DNA from: WHSW01 sp963767475
Lineage (GTDB): Bacteria; Actinomycetota; Thermoleophilia; Solirubrobacterales; 70-9
Length of the DNA stretch: 64,000 nucleotides
Direction: 5' to 3'
NCBI GenBank assembly: GCA_963767475.1
Contig: CAVYEI010000003.1
Location: 992,001-1,056,000 of the forward strand
The position numbers and the translations under genes are program-made. Shown here in pieces: positions 26,354 through 36,249 of the stretch (its first letter is position 1; every line of letters begins with the position of its first letter). The notes beneath the pieces were generated by a model, which was not told where the DNA came from, searched no databases, and saw nothing but the letters and a program-made list of their open reading frames with translations.

Positions 26354-26548
26354 ATGGCCGTCAACCGCCCGACGATGCGTCAGCTCAACGAGGAAAAGAA
26401 CAAGGTGCGACGCGAAGAGATGCAGGTCGCGATCGCCGAAGGCAGGCTGACCGTGCGCCAGATGACTCCGAGCGAGCGCCGGGAGTCCGACGCCCACCAG
26501 GCCGCCGGAGCCGCAGCCCGCAGCGCGCGGGCGAAGCGCCGCCGCTAG
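26354..26548 (+). CDS. Small basic hypothetical protein, 64 aa
   Basis: Short lysine/arginine-rich, helical protein starting MAVNRPTMRQLNEEKNKVRR and ending ARSARAKRRR. The ATG at 26354 is preceded by GAGGAGG six bases upstream, one of the best Shine-Dalgarno sites in the window, which supports it as a real gene. No known domain. It may bind nucleic acid, judging from charge alone. Its stop overlaps the convergent gene by four bases. Confidence 0.7.
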   Translation: MAVNRPTMRQLNEEKNKVRREEMQVAIAEGRLTVRQMTPSERRESDAHQAAGAAARSARAKRRR

Positions 26549-27000
26549 TTGTCGGACCCGGCGCGGTCCCAGATATAGAGCTCGACCGCTTCCACGGCGA
26601 GCTCCATCAGACGTGGCGGTGAGAGCCACTCGAGCACGGTCTCGAGCGCCCGCTCCTCGGTGACCCCGCGGTCCACCGCCTCCTCGCCGCGGAATCCGGC
26701 GGCGAGCTTCAGCGCCTCACGGCGGTTGCGGCCGAGCGATGGAAAGGCGCCCATCAGGTAGTCGCGGTTTGGGATCGGCGTGCCGACGTCCATCGATGCA
26801 TGCCAGGCGGCGAGCATCGAGATGTCGTGCTCGTCGAGCTCCGAGATCGCCTTCGCGTAGTGGGCCTCGAGCTCGTCGTCGGGGATCTCGTCGACCCAGG
26901 CGCGAACGGCCTCTCCGAGCAGCTGCCGCCGCGCCTCGCGGCCGATCGAATCGGCGATCGCGCGGACCGCGTCGGCCGGGTCGATGAAGCAGAGTGTCAT
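26545..27000 (-). CDS. Conserved hypothetical protein, 151 aa
   Basis: Not recognised. An acidic, helical soluble protein (AVRAIADSIGREARRQLLGE, DDELEAHYAKAISELDEHD, ALKLAAGFRGEEAVDRG). TATCTT lies eight bases upstream of the ATG on the minus strand (27014-27009), a possible -10 for a near-leaderless transcript. It is divergent from the AddB-like gene with 109 bases between starts. Confidence 0.7.
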   Translation of the reverse strand: MTLCFIDPADAVRAIADSIGREARRQLLGEAVRAWVDEIPDDELEAHYAKAISELDEHDISMLAAWHASMDVGTPIPNRDYLMGAFPSLGRNRREALKLAAGFRGEEAVDRGVTEERALETVLEWLSPPRLMELAVEAVELYIWDRAGSDN

Positions 27001-27097
27001 CGCCGCGGAAGATAGGACGGGCGCAGGACGTCAAAACCCGCGTTGGAATCACCCAAGTAGCGACTTGGCGGTCAGTTTCCGGCGCCGTGAGGCGACC

Positions 27098-27103
27098 TAT
27101 GCT
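27098..27103 (+). promoter_or_regulatory. -10 hexamer for a leaderless addB-like mRNA
   Basis: TATGCT occupies positions -12 to -7 before GTG 27110. No Shine-Dalgarno is present. This supports GTG 27110, rather than an internal codon, as the true start of the helicase-nuclease gene. Confidence 0.45.
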
Positions 27104-27109
27104 CAGGCG

Positions 27110-30100
27110 GTGTCGATCGAGCTCATAGTCGGACCCCCGAACTCGGGTCGCGCGCGAAGCCGTGATGGAGCACTTTCGCGCGGCGCTCGATCGCGATCCG
27201 GTGCTCGTCGTGCCGACCGGCGACGACGTCGCCACCTTCGAGCGCCAGCTCTGCGAGTCGGTGGGCGCGAGCAACCAGGCGCCTCAACAGCGGCGCGGCG
27301 CGGCTTCGCTTCGCTCCGCCTCGCTGGGCGGCTCGATCGCCACCTTCGGCGCGCTCACCGGACAGGTGGCGAGGACGCTGGCGCCGGCGTTCGCGCCGGA
27401 GCTGACCGGCTCCCAGCGCCAGGCGCTGATCAGGGCGGCGATCGCCCAGGTCGGGCCGCGCCGGCTGCGGCGCTCGGCGTCGCGGCCCGGGTTCGCCCCG
27501 GCGCTCGACGCGCTGATCGCCGAGCTGCAGGCGGCGCTGATCTCCCCGGAAGAGTTCGCGAGGATCGTCGCCGAGCTCGACGACCCGGGCTACGAGAGCG
27601 AGCTCGCCGCCCTCTACGCCGCCTACGTCGAGCTCCGCGAGGCCGGCGGGCGCGGCGACTCGGCGACGACGCTCGCGGCGGCCACCGCCGCACTGCGAGC
27701 GGACCCCGAGGGCTGGGGCGGGCGGCCCGTTGTCCTCTACGGATTCGACGACCTCACCCGGGCGCAGGTCGGGCTCGTCGATGCCCTCGGTCGCGCCGGG
27801 GAGGTCACGGTCGCGGTCGCATTCGCCGACCGGCGCGCGCTCGCCGTGCGGGCCGAGCTGATCACGCGGCTGGAGCAGGAGCTGGGCGCCACCCGCAGCC
27901 CGGAGCTCGCCCACGACGACGGCTACACCGCCAGCGCCACGCTGCGCCACCTCGATCGAAGCCTGTTCGAGCCCGGCGCCGGCAAGGTGGAGCCCGACGA
28001 CGGTCTCGTGCTGCTGGAGAGCGCCGGAGCGCGGGGAGAGGCGGAGGCGATCGGAATCGAGATCGCCCGCCTGATCGAGGGCGGTCACGAGCCCGACGAG
28101 ATTGCGGTCGTCGTTCGCCATCCGGCGAGCTCCGGCCCCCTGCTGGCCAGCGTCCTGCGCGATCTCGGCGTGCCGGTCGCGCTGGAGGCGTCGACGCCAC
28201 TCTCGGCGACCGCCGTCGGCGGATCGCTGAGCGCGCTCTGCCGCGCGGCCGACGACGAGTCCGCGGTCGACGCCCTGCTCACCCACCTGCGGCTCGATCC
28301 GTCGCTGCCGCCGGGATTGATCGACACGGTCGAACGGCGGACGCGCCGCGGCGACGCGCAGACGGTCACGGCCGCCACCGACCACTGGAAGACCCCGCCG
28401 GTGCACCTGACGCGACTGCGCGAGGCCGGCGATGACGCCGCGCGGCTGCGGGCGCTCGCCCGCTCCGCCCGCGAGCTCGCCGAGGGCGCTCATCGAAAGC
28501 AGGCGCCGCTGGTCCAGCCGGGCCGCTCGGGGGTCCCGTTCTCGGCGGTCGAGCTACGCGCCGGGGTCGCGGCGTCGGAGCTGCTCGAGGAGCTGAGCGG
28601 GATCGGCAGGCTCGCGGGGTGCGAGCAGCCCGGTCTCGCGGCGGCGGTCGAAGCGCTCGAATCGGCGTCGGTGGCGCTCTGGCGCGGGCCGGCGGCGGGC
28701 CGGGTCCGGATCATGAGCCCCTATCGCGCCAGGGCGGCACGGGCGCGGGCGCTGTTCGTCGCCTCGCTTCAGGACGGGGAGTTCCCGAGCGCCGCGCCCC
28801 CCGACCCGCTGCTCTCCGAGGAGCGCCGCCGCGAGATCGGCAACCCCGACCTGCGGCGCGCCGACCAGGCCGACGAGGAGCGCTATCTCTTTCACTCCTG
28901 CGTCTCGCGGCCCACCGAGCGCCTCTTCCTCAGCTGGCAGAGCTGCGACGAGGACGGCACCGCGCTCGCCCGCTCCCCGTTCGTCGACGAGGTCCTCGAC
29001 CTGCTCGCCCCCGATCCCGCCGCCGCCGAGCAGCGGCTCGCGCAAATCCGCGGACCCGAGCGCGCGGTGTTCGCGCCCGCCGAGGCGACCAACGAGCGCG
29101 AGCTCGCCCGGGCGCTCGCGCTCGGCGGCTGGTCGGCCGACCGCGGGGCGGTGCTCGAACGGCTCGACGTCGGCGCTCGCGGCGCCGCGGTCGAGGCGCT
29201 CTTCGACGGGCTCGAGGATCCGAACGCCCTGCCGGGCCCGCTCGCCGTGCCCGCGGTGCTCGCCGATCTCGGCGCCCGCGACGTTTTCAGCGCCAACTCG
29301 CTCGAGGGCTGGATCACCTGCCCGTACAAGTGGTTCGTCGAGCACGAGCTGCAGCCGCAGCGCCTGCAGCCCGAGGCCGACCCGCTGTGGCTGGGCTCGG
29401 TCGTCCACGACGCGCTCGAACGCCTCTATCGCGAGCCGCCGGGAGAGGACGCGATCCCCCGCCCCGGCGACCTCGGCCGCTGGCGCGAACGGTTCGCCGA
29501 GCTGCTCGACCAGGGCGCCACCGAGCGCGCCCGGGCACCGCTCAATCACTCCCGCCGCGCGGCGATCGAGCGCGCCCGGATCCAGGTCGAGGCCTTTCTC
29601 GAGGCCGAGGCCGAGACCGACTCGGAGTTCCGCCCCCGGCCCGAGCTGCTCGAGGTCACCTTCGGGCCCTTCGACCAGGACGAGCACGATGACGCCGAGG
29701 CGGCACCCGGCCACGGCGCGCTGCGACTCGGCGCCGTCACTCTGCGGGGGCGCATCGACCGGATCGACGTCGACGACGCCGGGCGGGCGATCGTCCGCGA
29801 CTACAAGACCGGCAAGAACGTCTCTCGCGCGGACGCGTTCGTCGACGAGGGCACGCTGCAGATCCAGCTCTACATGCGAGTCGCCGAGCGAGTCCTCGGG
29901 CTCGAGCCGGTCGCCGGCCTCTATCACCCGCTGGGCGCGGTCGGCCCCGACAAGCGGCGACCCCGCGGCCTGGTCACGGAGGAGGACGAGCGGCTCAAGG
30001 CCCTCGGCATCGTCGGCCGGGACCGGCGCGAGGCCGAGGAGTTCGAGGCCGCGCTCGATCAGGCCGAGGCGTCGGCCGAGCGGGCGGCCGGGGAGATGGG

Positions 30101-30227
30101 CGCGGGCCGGATCGGCCGCCGCCCGCTGGGCGCCAAGTGCCCGAAGTACTGCACCTTCCAGGCGATCTGCCGGCTCGAGCGCGCGGTGGGCGCAGTCGGC
30201 GAGCAGAGCGGCGGTGAGGATCGATGA
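27110..30227 (+). CDS. addB: AddB-like PD-(D/E)XK nuclease subunit, one-base shift near the N-terminus
   Basis: About 1038 residues if repaired. GTG 27110 gives SIELIVGPPNSGRA, the degenerate nucleotide loop of AddB-type subunits, then one extra base near 27150 moves the frame to VMEHFRAALDRDPVLVVPTG. Taken as deposited, translation would begin at GTG 27162 or ATG 27165. The long middle region is an inactivated helicase fold. The C-terminal nuclease begins ANSLEGWITCPYKWFVEH, has IVRDYKTGKNV and LQIQLYM, and ends CPKYCTFQAICR. The four cysteines (one early, three late) would hold an Fe-S cluster. Its stop overlaps the addA ATG (ATGA). Together the pair should process double-strand breaks for RecA. 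Confidence 0.88.
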
Positions 30228-33200
30228 CCGCCAACGAGGGGCAGCTCGCGTTCACGGGGCTCGAGCCCCCGGAGCCGGAACCCGAGCCGGCGCCCGTCGC
30301 CGAGGTCGCCGCGCCGGTCGCGCCGCCGCACAGCTTTGAGCCCACCGCCGAGCAGGCGACGGCGATCGCCTCCCGAGAGCGTCACGCATTCCTCGAGGCG
30401 GGCGCCGGCAGCGGCAAGACGACCGTGCTCGTCGATCGCTATTGCGCCGCGATCGTCGAGGACGCGGTCGAGGTCGACCGGATCCTCGCCTTCACCTTCA
30501 CCGAGCGCGCCGCCGCCGAGATGCGCACGCGGATCCGGCGCGAGCTCGTCGCCCGCTCGCAGGCGGTCCGCGAGGCCGGCGACGGTTCGCGCGCGGACGA
30601 GCTGCTGCAGGCCGCGCGGGCGACCGAACGCGCCTGGGTGATGACGATCCATGCCTTCTGCCGGCGCCTGCTCGGATCGCACCCGCTCGCGGCCGGCCTC
30701 GATCCCCGCTTCCGCGTGCTCGACGCCTCCGAGGCCGGCCGGCTCGCCGACCGGGCGGCGAACGAGGCGCTCGACGAGCTGCTGGCGGCCGGCGACGCCG
30801 ATGTCGCCCGCGCCGCCGCCGCCTATCAGCCATGGCGGATCACGCAGATGACGACCGGCGCCCACGCGCGCCTGCGCAGCCAGGGGATGAGCGAGCCGCG
30901 GCTGCCGCCGGTTGGCGACCCGGCGCACTCCCCCGGCAGGCGCGAGGAGCAGCGCGAGCTCACCCCGGCCGAGCTCGAGGCGGCGGCGAGCGCGCGGACG
31001 GCGCTCGAGCGCCTGCTCGAGGGCTTCGACCGCCGCTACGCGACGCTCAAGGAGCAGCGGTCGGCGCTCGACTTCCAGGATCTCGAGCTGGGCGCGCTCG
31101 AGTTGCTGCGGGCGAGCCCGGCGCTCGCCGCCGCCTGGCGCGAGCGCTTCACCCACGTGATGGTCGACGAGTTCCAGGACACCAACAGCGTCCAGCTGGA
31201 GCTGATCGAGCGCCTCTGCGGCCCCGAGACGCGGCTGCTGCTGGTCGGCGACGAGAACCAGTCGATCTACCGCTTTCGCAATGCCGAGCTCGAGGTCTTC
31301 CGCGGCGAGCGCGCCAAGGCCCGCGATGCGGCCGACCGCGACCTGCTGCCGCTGCTCGGCAACTTCCGCTCGCTGCCGGCGGTGCTCGCCGGTGTGAACG
31401 AGGTCGGCCGCACGCTGCTCGACGGCTTCGCCGAGCTCACCTCCGGTCGCCACGCGAACGGCCGCGCCGGGGAGGTCGAGCTCCTGCTGACGCTCGACGA
31501 GGGCCGCGGCAAGGAGGCGCGCAAGTGGGCCCAAGAGGAGATCGACCTCGAGCCGCCGCCGGGCGGGTCGGCGCCGCGAATCGTCGCCGAGGCGCGCTTC
31601 CTCGCCGAGCGCCTGCGCGAGCTGGTCGAGAAGGAGAACGTCGAGCGGGGCGAGATCGTCGTCCTCCTGCGCGCCTTCACCCACGTCGACGCCTACGAGG
31701 AGGCGCTGCGGCGGGCGGGCCTGCGGCCGTTCGTGGTCGGCGGTCGCGGCTACTGGACCCAGCAGCAGGTCGAGGACCTCGTCCGCCTGCTCGGGGTCGT
31801 CTCCAACCCGCTCGACGACGAGTACCTGTTCGGCGCCCTGGCCTGCTTCGCGAACGCGGTCAGCCCCGACGCGCTCTGGCTGCTGCGCCGCGCCGCCAGC
31901 GACGAGGCCGGGCGACCTCGCCCGGTGTGGGAGCTGATCGACTGGCGCTTCGGCGATCGCTCGGAGCCGCCGCCCGACCACCGCGACGAGTGGCTGGAGT
32001 CGATCCCGGAGGCCGACGCGGCGCGGCTTCGCAGGTTCTGCGAGCTGCTCGCCCAGCTGCGCGCCGAGGCGCCGCTGCTGACGCTCGAGCAGCTGATCGA
32101 ACGCACGATGACCGCCTTCGGGTACGACCTCGGGCTGATCGCCCGCGACGGCGGCGCCGGGCGGATGGCGAACGTGCGCAAGCTGATGCGGCTGGCGCGC
32201 GACTACGAGGCAAACGAGGGCCGCGACCTCGCCGGTTTTCTCGCGCTGGCGGCCGAGAGCACGCGTCGCGACGAGCGCGAGGGGATGGCGGCCGTGCAGG
32301 CCGAGGGTCACGACGGCGTCCGGGTGATGACCGTGCATGCGGCCAAGGGCCTCGAGTTCCCGGTCGTCGCCGTTCCCGACCTGGGCCGCAAGCTCAACGC
32401 CGGCCACCAGCACTCCGACCTGGTGATCGGGCCGCCGTCGAACAACGGTGAGCGCGGGTTCGGGATGCGGCTCGTCTTCCCCTCCGCCGGCTCGCTCGGG
32501 CTCTGGGAGCTGGTCGACCTGAACACCGCGGAGAGCGAGGCCGAGGCCGAGGAGGGGTGCCGGCTCGTCTACGTAGCCGCTTCGCGGGCCGAGGACCGGC
32601 TCATCCTCAGCGGCCTCTACGCGCCCTCCGACCTCGAACCCGCCGAGGAGCAAAAGCCGAACGACACTCCGCTTCGGCGACTGCTGCCGGCGCTCGCCGA
32701 GCGCGGGTTCGCGGGCGAGGACGCGGAGATCGAGATCCCAGGGCCGCTGGCCGTCGACGGCTCGACCCGGCTACCGGATGCGCGGCTTCGGATCCGGGTC
32801 AGCGAACCGGGGACCAAGCGCGCGGCCGAGCTCGTGCGCTCGTTCCCCGCCCCGGCCGAGGACGATCCGCTGGCGGCGGCGAGCGGATCGCCGCCGCTGC
32901 TCGACCCGAGCCCGGGGCCGGTGCCGATCGGCCATCTCTCATATTCGGCTCTGTCGCAGTACGAGGGCTGCGGCTACCGCTTCTACGTCGAGCGGGTCCT
33001 CGGCGCGCGCGAGGCGCTCGCGGCGACCGACGACGAGGCGGCCGACGAGGCTCCGGAGCCGCCGACCGAGCTGGTCGAGCCGGGCGTCGACCGCGGGCTC
33101 GCGCTCGGGATCGGCAACGCGGTGCACGCGGCGCTGGAGTGGAGCGCCCGGCACGCCTGGGAGCCGCCATCGGGCGAGCGGCTCGCCGAGCTGCTCGCGC

Positions 33201-33727
33201 GCGAGGGCCTGACCGGGCAGGCCGAGGCGCTGGCGCGGGCGCAGCGCCTCGTCGCCGGCTGGCTCGAATCCGATCTGCGCCGGTCGCTGGCCGGATCGCC
33301 AGCGCGCGCCGAGGTCTCATTCGTGCTCGACCTTGGCCCGACCGTCGCCCGCGGGCAGATCGACCTGCTCGTCGCCGGCGGCGACGGTGTGCCGACCGTG
33401 GTCGACTACAAGACCGACGCCCTCGATGGCCGCAGCGCGGCGGAGCTCGGCGCGCGCTACGAAGTCCAGCGCCAGGTCTACGCGCTGGCGGCCGGCGGCG
33501 AATCGGGCGCCCGCACGGCACACGTCTTCCTCGAGGCGCCCGGCGAACCCGTGATCGAGGAGTTCGACGCCCAGCGCCTGGCCGAGGCACGCGAGCGGCT
33601 GGGGGCGATGGTCGAGCGCATGCGCTCCGGCGTCTTCGAAGTCACGGAGGACCCCTTCCCGGCCCTTTGCTTCGGCTGCCCGGCGGCGGCTCGGCTTTGC
33701 CCGAGGCCGAAGTGGAAGCCGCAGTGA
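30224..33727 (+). CDS. addA: AddA-like UvrD-family helicase-nuclease, 1167 aa
   Basis: Superfamily 1A helicase fused to a RecB-type nuclease. Helicase motifs in order: FLEAGAGSGKTTVLVDRY (Walker A, near residue 66), AFTFTERAAAEMR, MVDEFQDTNSVQ (Walker B), LLVGDENQSIYRFR, VMTVHAAKGLEFPVV and VYVAASRAEDRLIL. The C-terminal nuclease has TVVDYKTDALDG and VQRQVYALA. Cysteines in YEGCGYRF and LCFGCPAAARLC suggest that this subunit too carries an Fe-S-type clasp, which is unusual for AddA of Bacillus. It may be closer to an AdnAB-like arrangement, although the partner lacks motor motifs. Translationally coupled to the upstream subunit. Confidence 0.92.
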   Translation: MTANEGQLAFTGLEPPEPEPEPAPVAEVAAPVAPPHSFEPTAEQATAIASRERHAFLEAGAGSGKTTVLVDRYCAAIVEDAVEVDRILAFTFTERAAAEMRTRIRRELVARSQAVREAGDGSRADELLQAARATERAWVMTIHAFCRRLLGSHPLAAGLDPRFRVLDASEAGRLADRAANEALDELLAAGDADVARAAAAYQPWRITQMTTGAHARLRSQGMSEPRLPPVGDPAHSPGRREEQRELTPAELEAAASARTALERLLEGFDRRYATLKEQRSALDFQDLELGALELLRASPALAAAWRERFTHVMVDEFQDTNSVQLELIERLCGPETRLLLVGDENQSIYRFRNAELEVFRGERAKARDAADRDLLPLLGNFRSLPAVLAGVNEVGRTLLDGFAELTSGRHANGRAGEVELLLTLDEGRGKEARKWAQEEIDLEPPPGGSAPRIVAEARFLAERLRELVEKENVERGEIVVLLRAFTHVDAYEEALRRAGLRPFVVGGRGYWTQQQVEDLVRLLGVVSNPLDDEYLFGALACFANAVSPDALWLLRRAASDEAGRPRPVWELIDWRFGDRSEPPPDHRDEWLESIPEADAARLRRFCELLAQLRAEAPLLTLEQLIERTMTAFGYDLGLIARDGGAGRMANVRKLMRLARDYEANEGRDLAGFLALAAESTRRDEREGMAAVQAEGHDGVRVMTVHAAKGLEFPVVAVPDLGRKLNAGHQHSDLVIGPPSNNGERGFGMRLVFPSAGSLGLWELVDLNTAESEAEAEEGCRLVYVAASRAEDRLILSGLYAPSDLEPAEEQKPNDTPLRRLLPALAERGFAGEDAEIEIPGPLAVDGSTRLPDARLRIRVSEPGTKRAAELVRSFPAPAEDDPLAAASGSPPLLDPSPGPVPIGHLSYSALSQYEGCGYRFYVERVLGAREALAATDDEAADEAPEPPTELVEPGVDRGLALGIGNAVHAALEWSARHAWEPPSGERLAELLAREGLTGQAEALARAQRLVAGWLESDLRRSLAGSPARAEVSFVLDLGPTVARGQIDLLVAGGDGVPTVVDYKTDALDGRSAAELGARYEVQRQVYALAAGGESGARTAHVFLEAPGEPVIEEFDAQRLAEARERLGAMVERMRSGVFEVTEDPFPALCFGCPAAARLCPRPKWKPQ

Positions 33728-33779
33728 GGCGGAGTCCGAAAGGACGAAGCCGAGCCGCGCCGCCGTTGAGGCGCCTTCC

Positions 33780-34358
33780 GTGAGGATCGCGGTCTTCGGC
33801 TACGCGTCGCTGGTCAGCCCGGCGAGCGCGGCGCAGACGCTCGGCCGCCCGGTGGCGGGCCCGATCCCGGCCCGGCTCGAAGGATGGGCGCGAGGCTGGA
33901 CCCTCGGACGCGAGCAGAGCGCCTCGGAGAAGACCTTCGCCCGGCCCGACGGCAGCCTGCCCCGCTTCTGCCTCGGCCTCAACCTCGACCCGGCCCCGGA
34001 CGCTCCGGCACCCAACGGGGTCCTGATCGAGCTCACCGAGGCCGAGCTCGACCGCCTCGACCTGCGCGAGATCCGCTACCGGCGCGTCGACGTCACCGAC
34101 GCCGTCGCAGCCGCGGAGGGAGTCGAGCTCGATCGGGTGATCACCTACGTCGCCCGCCCCGAGCACCACCACCCCGCCCCGCCCGAGGACGCGGTCGTGA
34201 TCTCGACCTACCCGGCGACGATCGAGGCCGCCTTCGAGCGCCTCGGCCCCGGCGAGCTCGACCTCTTCCGCGCCACCACCGCCCCGATCCCGGTCGAGGT
34301 CACCGACGGGACGCTGGTCCGCGACGCGATCCCGGAGGGCAATCCGCGGGCCTGGTGA
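33780..34358 (+). CDS. Gamma-glutamylcyclotransferase-like protein, 192 aa
   Basis: GGCT/AIG2-like fold. The start IAVFGYASLVSP carries the family's YGSL-type loop (here YASL), followed by ARLEGWARGWTLGR and the acidic LIELTEAELDRLDLREIRYRRVDV, where the family has its catalytic glutamate. Members cyclise gamma-glutamyl amines or act in related chemistry. The GTG start lies 53 bases after addA with no obvious Shine-Dalgarno. Whether this links to the glutamyl-amine locus at 16.5-20 kb is open. Confidence 0.75.
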   Translation: MRIAVFGYASLVSPASAAQTLGRPVAGPIPARLEGWARGWTLGREQSASEKTFARPDGSLPRFCLGLNLDPAPDAPAPNGVLIELTEAELDRLDLREIRYRRVDVTDAVAAAEGVELDRVITYVARPEHHHPAPPEDAVVISTYPATIEAAFERLGPGELDLFRATTAPIPVEVTDGTLVRDAIPEGNPRAW

Positions 34359-34369
34359 GGAGCCGTTCC

Positions 34370-35419
34370 CTACGCCGCGCCCCGACGGATCGCCTGCGTC
34401 TCGTGCTTTTCGAGCTCGCCCTTTCGCGGACGCAGGATGCGCGCCGAGGGACCGTTGCCGTCGATCTGGTCGAGCTTCGCCAGCAGGTTCTCGGCCATCC
34501 GCAGCGAGGCTGCATCGATCAGCCTCCCGTCGAGCGAGACCGCGCCCTTGCCCTCGGCCGCGGCCTGCTTCATCGCGGCCAAAATCCGGCGCGTCCGCTC
34601 GATCACCTGCGCGTCCGGTGTGAACACTTCATTGGCAAGCGGCACCTGGCTCGGGTGAATCGCCCACTTGCCTTCGAATCCGAGCACGGCGGCGCGGCGA
34701 GCGGCCGCCACATAGCCCTCGGGATCGGTGAAGTCTCCGAACGGCCCGTCGATCGGGCGCAGACCGTTGGCTCGACAGGCGACGGCGATGCTCGACAAGG
34801 CGTGGTGCCACTGGTCACCCCAGTGAACCTCGCGGCCAGCGCTCTCGCTCTTGCCGGCGTCGGTTAGTACGGCATAGCCGGGGTCAACGCCGCCGATCGA
34901 GGTGGTCGAACTCTGTAGCGAGGCGGCGTAGTCGGCGACGCCGAAGACCATGGCCTCCATCCGGTCCGGGCACGCGGCGGCGATCTCGTTCACGTGCGCC
35001 ATTCCGGCGGCCGTCTCGACCAGTACCGAGATGCCAATCCGGTGCGGCAGGTCGATCGCCTCCTCGATCTGCTCGAGCAGCGTCGCGACGAACTCGACCT
35101 CCGCCGCAGAGCCGACCTTCGGCACCGTGATCGTGTCGAGGGCCGCGCCCGCGGCCTCGACCACGTCGACGATGTCGCGGTAGCACCAGTGTGTATCGAG
35201 CCCATTGATTCGCAGCGACACGGAGGAGCCCGACCAGTCGAGGTCGCGCAGCGCGTCGATCACGTTGCCTCGCGCCTCGACCTTGTCGTCGGGGGCGACG
35301 GCGTCCTCGAGGTCGAGCATCACCACGTCGGCATCGAGCGCCGGCGCTTTCTCGAGCATGCGAACGTTGCTACCGGGGACGGCAAGCTCGCTGCGGTGCA
35401 GTCGGACTGATCCTCCCAC
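34370..35419 (-). CDS. CoA-ester lyase (HpcH/CitE/malyl-CoA lyase family), 349 aa
   Basis: Mg-dependent C-C lyase such as malyl-CoA, beta-methylmalyl-CoA or citryl-CoA lyase. Motifs: SELAVPGSNVRMLEKA, ADVVMLDLEDAVAPDDK (metal and acid residues), SVSLRINGLDTHW, ISVLVETAAGM with the metal-binding glutamate, and GFEGKWAIHPSQVPLAN (substrate/CoA loop). The length fits. The GTG start has GGAG seven bases upstream. It is divergent from a TetR gene across 203 bases of intergenic DNA and may be that regulator's target. Confidence 0.9.
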   Translation of the reverse strand: MGGSVRLHRSELAVPGSNVRMLEKAPALDADVVMLDLEDAVAPDDKVEARGNVIDALRDLDWSGSSVSLRINGLDTHWCYRDIVDVVEAAGAALDTITVPKVGSAAEVEFVATLLEQIEEAIDLPHRIGISVLVETAAGMAHVNEIAAACPDRMEAMVFGVADYAASLQSSTTSIGGVDPGYAVLTDAGKSESAGREVHWGDQWHHALSSIAVACRANGLRPIDGPFGDFTDPEGYVAAARRAAVLGFEGKWAIHPSQVPLANEVFTPDAQVIERTRRILAAMKQAAAEGKGAVSLDGRLIDAASLRMAENLLAKLDQIDGNGPSARILRPRKGELEKHETQAIRRGAA

Positions 35420-35610
35420 GTCGTCTCCTTCGCGTTCGGTCGCGGCGTGCGCGACGCCAAACGAGGATCCTCGTCCAGCGGCGTGGCCGCAGTCAATCCC
35501 CTTTTACGAGGAACGTGGGCCGCACAATTGGACGAACCGGCAGCGCGTGTCTGGGTTCACCTTTGGTTTCGTAAACAAGTGCCAACAGGGCGTGGTGACC
35601 AAGCTCCCGC

Positions 35611-35636
35611 TAATATACGTACATGCATGTACGTAT
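35611..35636. promoter_or_regulatory. Leaderless tetR promoter inside a perfect 22-bp palindrome
   Basis: TAATAT (35611-35616) lies at -12 to -7 of the ATG at 35623. Positions 35615-35636 are a perfect 22-bp palindrome: the half ATACGTACATG is followed by its reverse complement. The ATG falls at the end of the left half, so a bound repressor would sit on the start of transcription and translation. The upstream region 35420-35610 shows nothing else convincing beyond AT-richer DNA near 35500-35590. Confidence 0.6.
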
Positions 35637-36249
35637 TCCAGTCCGATCGACGCAGCAGGAGCGAAGCGCCCGCTCGCGCAGCGCCTTGCTCGAGTCAGCC
35701 GCGAGGGGCCTGTCCCGATACGGGTACGGCAACCTGATCCTGGAGCGGGTGGCAAGCGAGGCCGGCTACACCCGCGGGGCGCTGTATCACCAGTTCAAGG
35801 ACAAGGAGGATCTGGCGCTGGCGGTGATCGAGTGGGTGAACGAGAACTGGATCCACGAGGTGGGCGAGCCGGCCAGACAGGAGCCAGATCCGGTCGCCGA
35901 GCTGATCGCGCTGGCGCGCGGTCACGCCGTCTTTTGCCGGCGAGACATCGCCCGTGTCGTGATGGCGCTCAGGGTCGAGTTCAGCGGCCAGGAGCATCCG
36001 ATCGGACGCGAGCTCGAGCGGATCTCGGCAAGGGGCGTCAAGCGGATCTCTCGGCTGATCGACGCCGGGCGCCGGACGGGGGCGATCCCGGCCGGCCCAT
36101 CGGCGAAAACCGTCGCCCGCGCCTTCTTCGGCGCCCTGGAAGGCACCATGATCCAGATCGCCGGAGAGGCCCCCGACGATGAGGTGTTGGCGGCGAGTGC
36201 GGTCGCCGGCGTGCTGGGGCTGAACCCCGACGACGTCCCCACCGGATGA
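35623..36249 (+). CDS. TetR/AcrR family transcriptional regulator, 208 aa
   Basis: The helix-turn-helix domain occupies residues 14-60: RSRSALLESAARGLSRYGYGN, then ILERVASEAGYTRGALYHQFKDKEDLALAVI, a close match to the TetR consensus. The C-terminal helices (ELIALARGHAVFCRRDIARV, RAFFGALEGTMIQIAG) form the ligand domain. The 22-bp palindrome on its start codon predicts autorepression. It is divergent from the CoA-ester lyase, and the downstream DUF2867 gene overlaps its stop by four bases, so both are candidate targets. Ligand unknown. Confidence 0.92.
   Translation: MHVRIPVRSTQQERSARSRSALLESAARGLSRYGYGNLILERVASEAGYTRGALYHQFKDKEDLALAVIEWVNENWIHEVGEPARQEPDPVAELIALARGHAVFCRRDIARVVMALRVEFSGQEHPIGRELERISARGVKRISRLIDAGRRTGAIPAGPSAKTVARAFFGALEGTMIQIAGEAPDDEVLAASAVAGVLGLNPDDVPTG

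Noticed and set aside
30059..32653. 864-codon open frame on the minus strand opposite addA
   Set aside because: Overlaps all helicase motifs of the real gene and contains no domain of its own.
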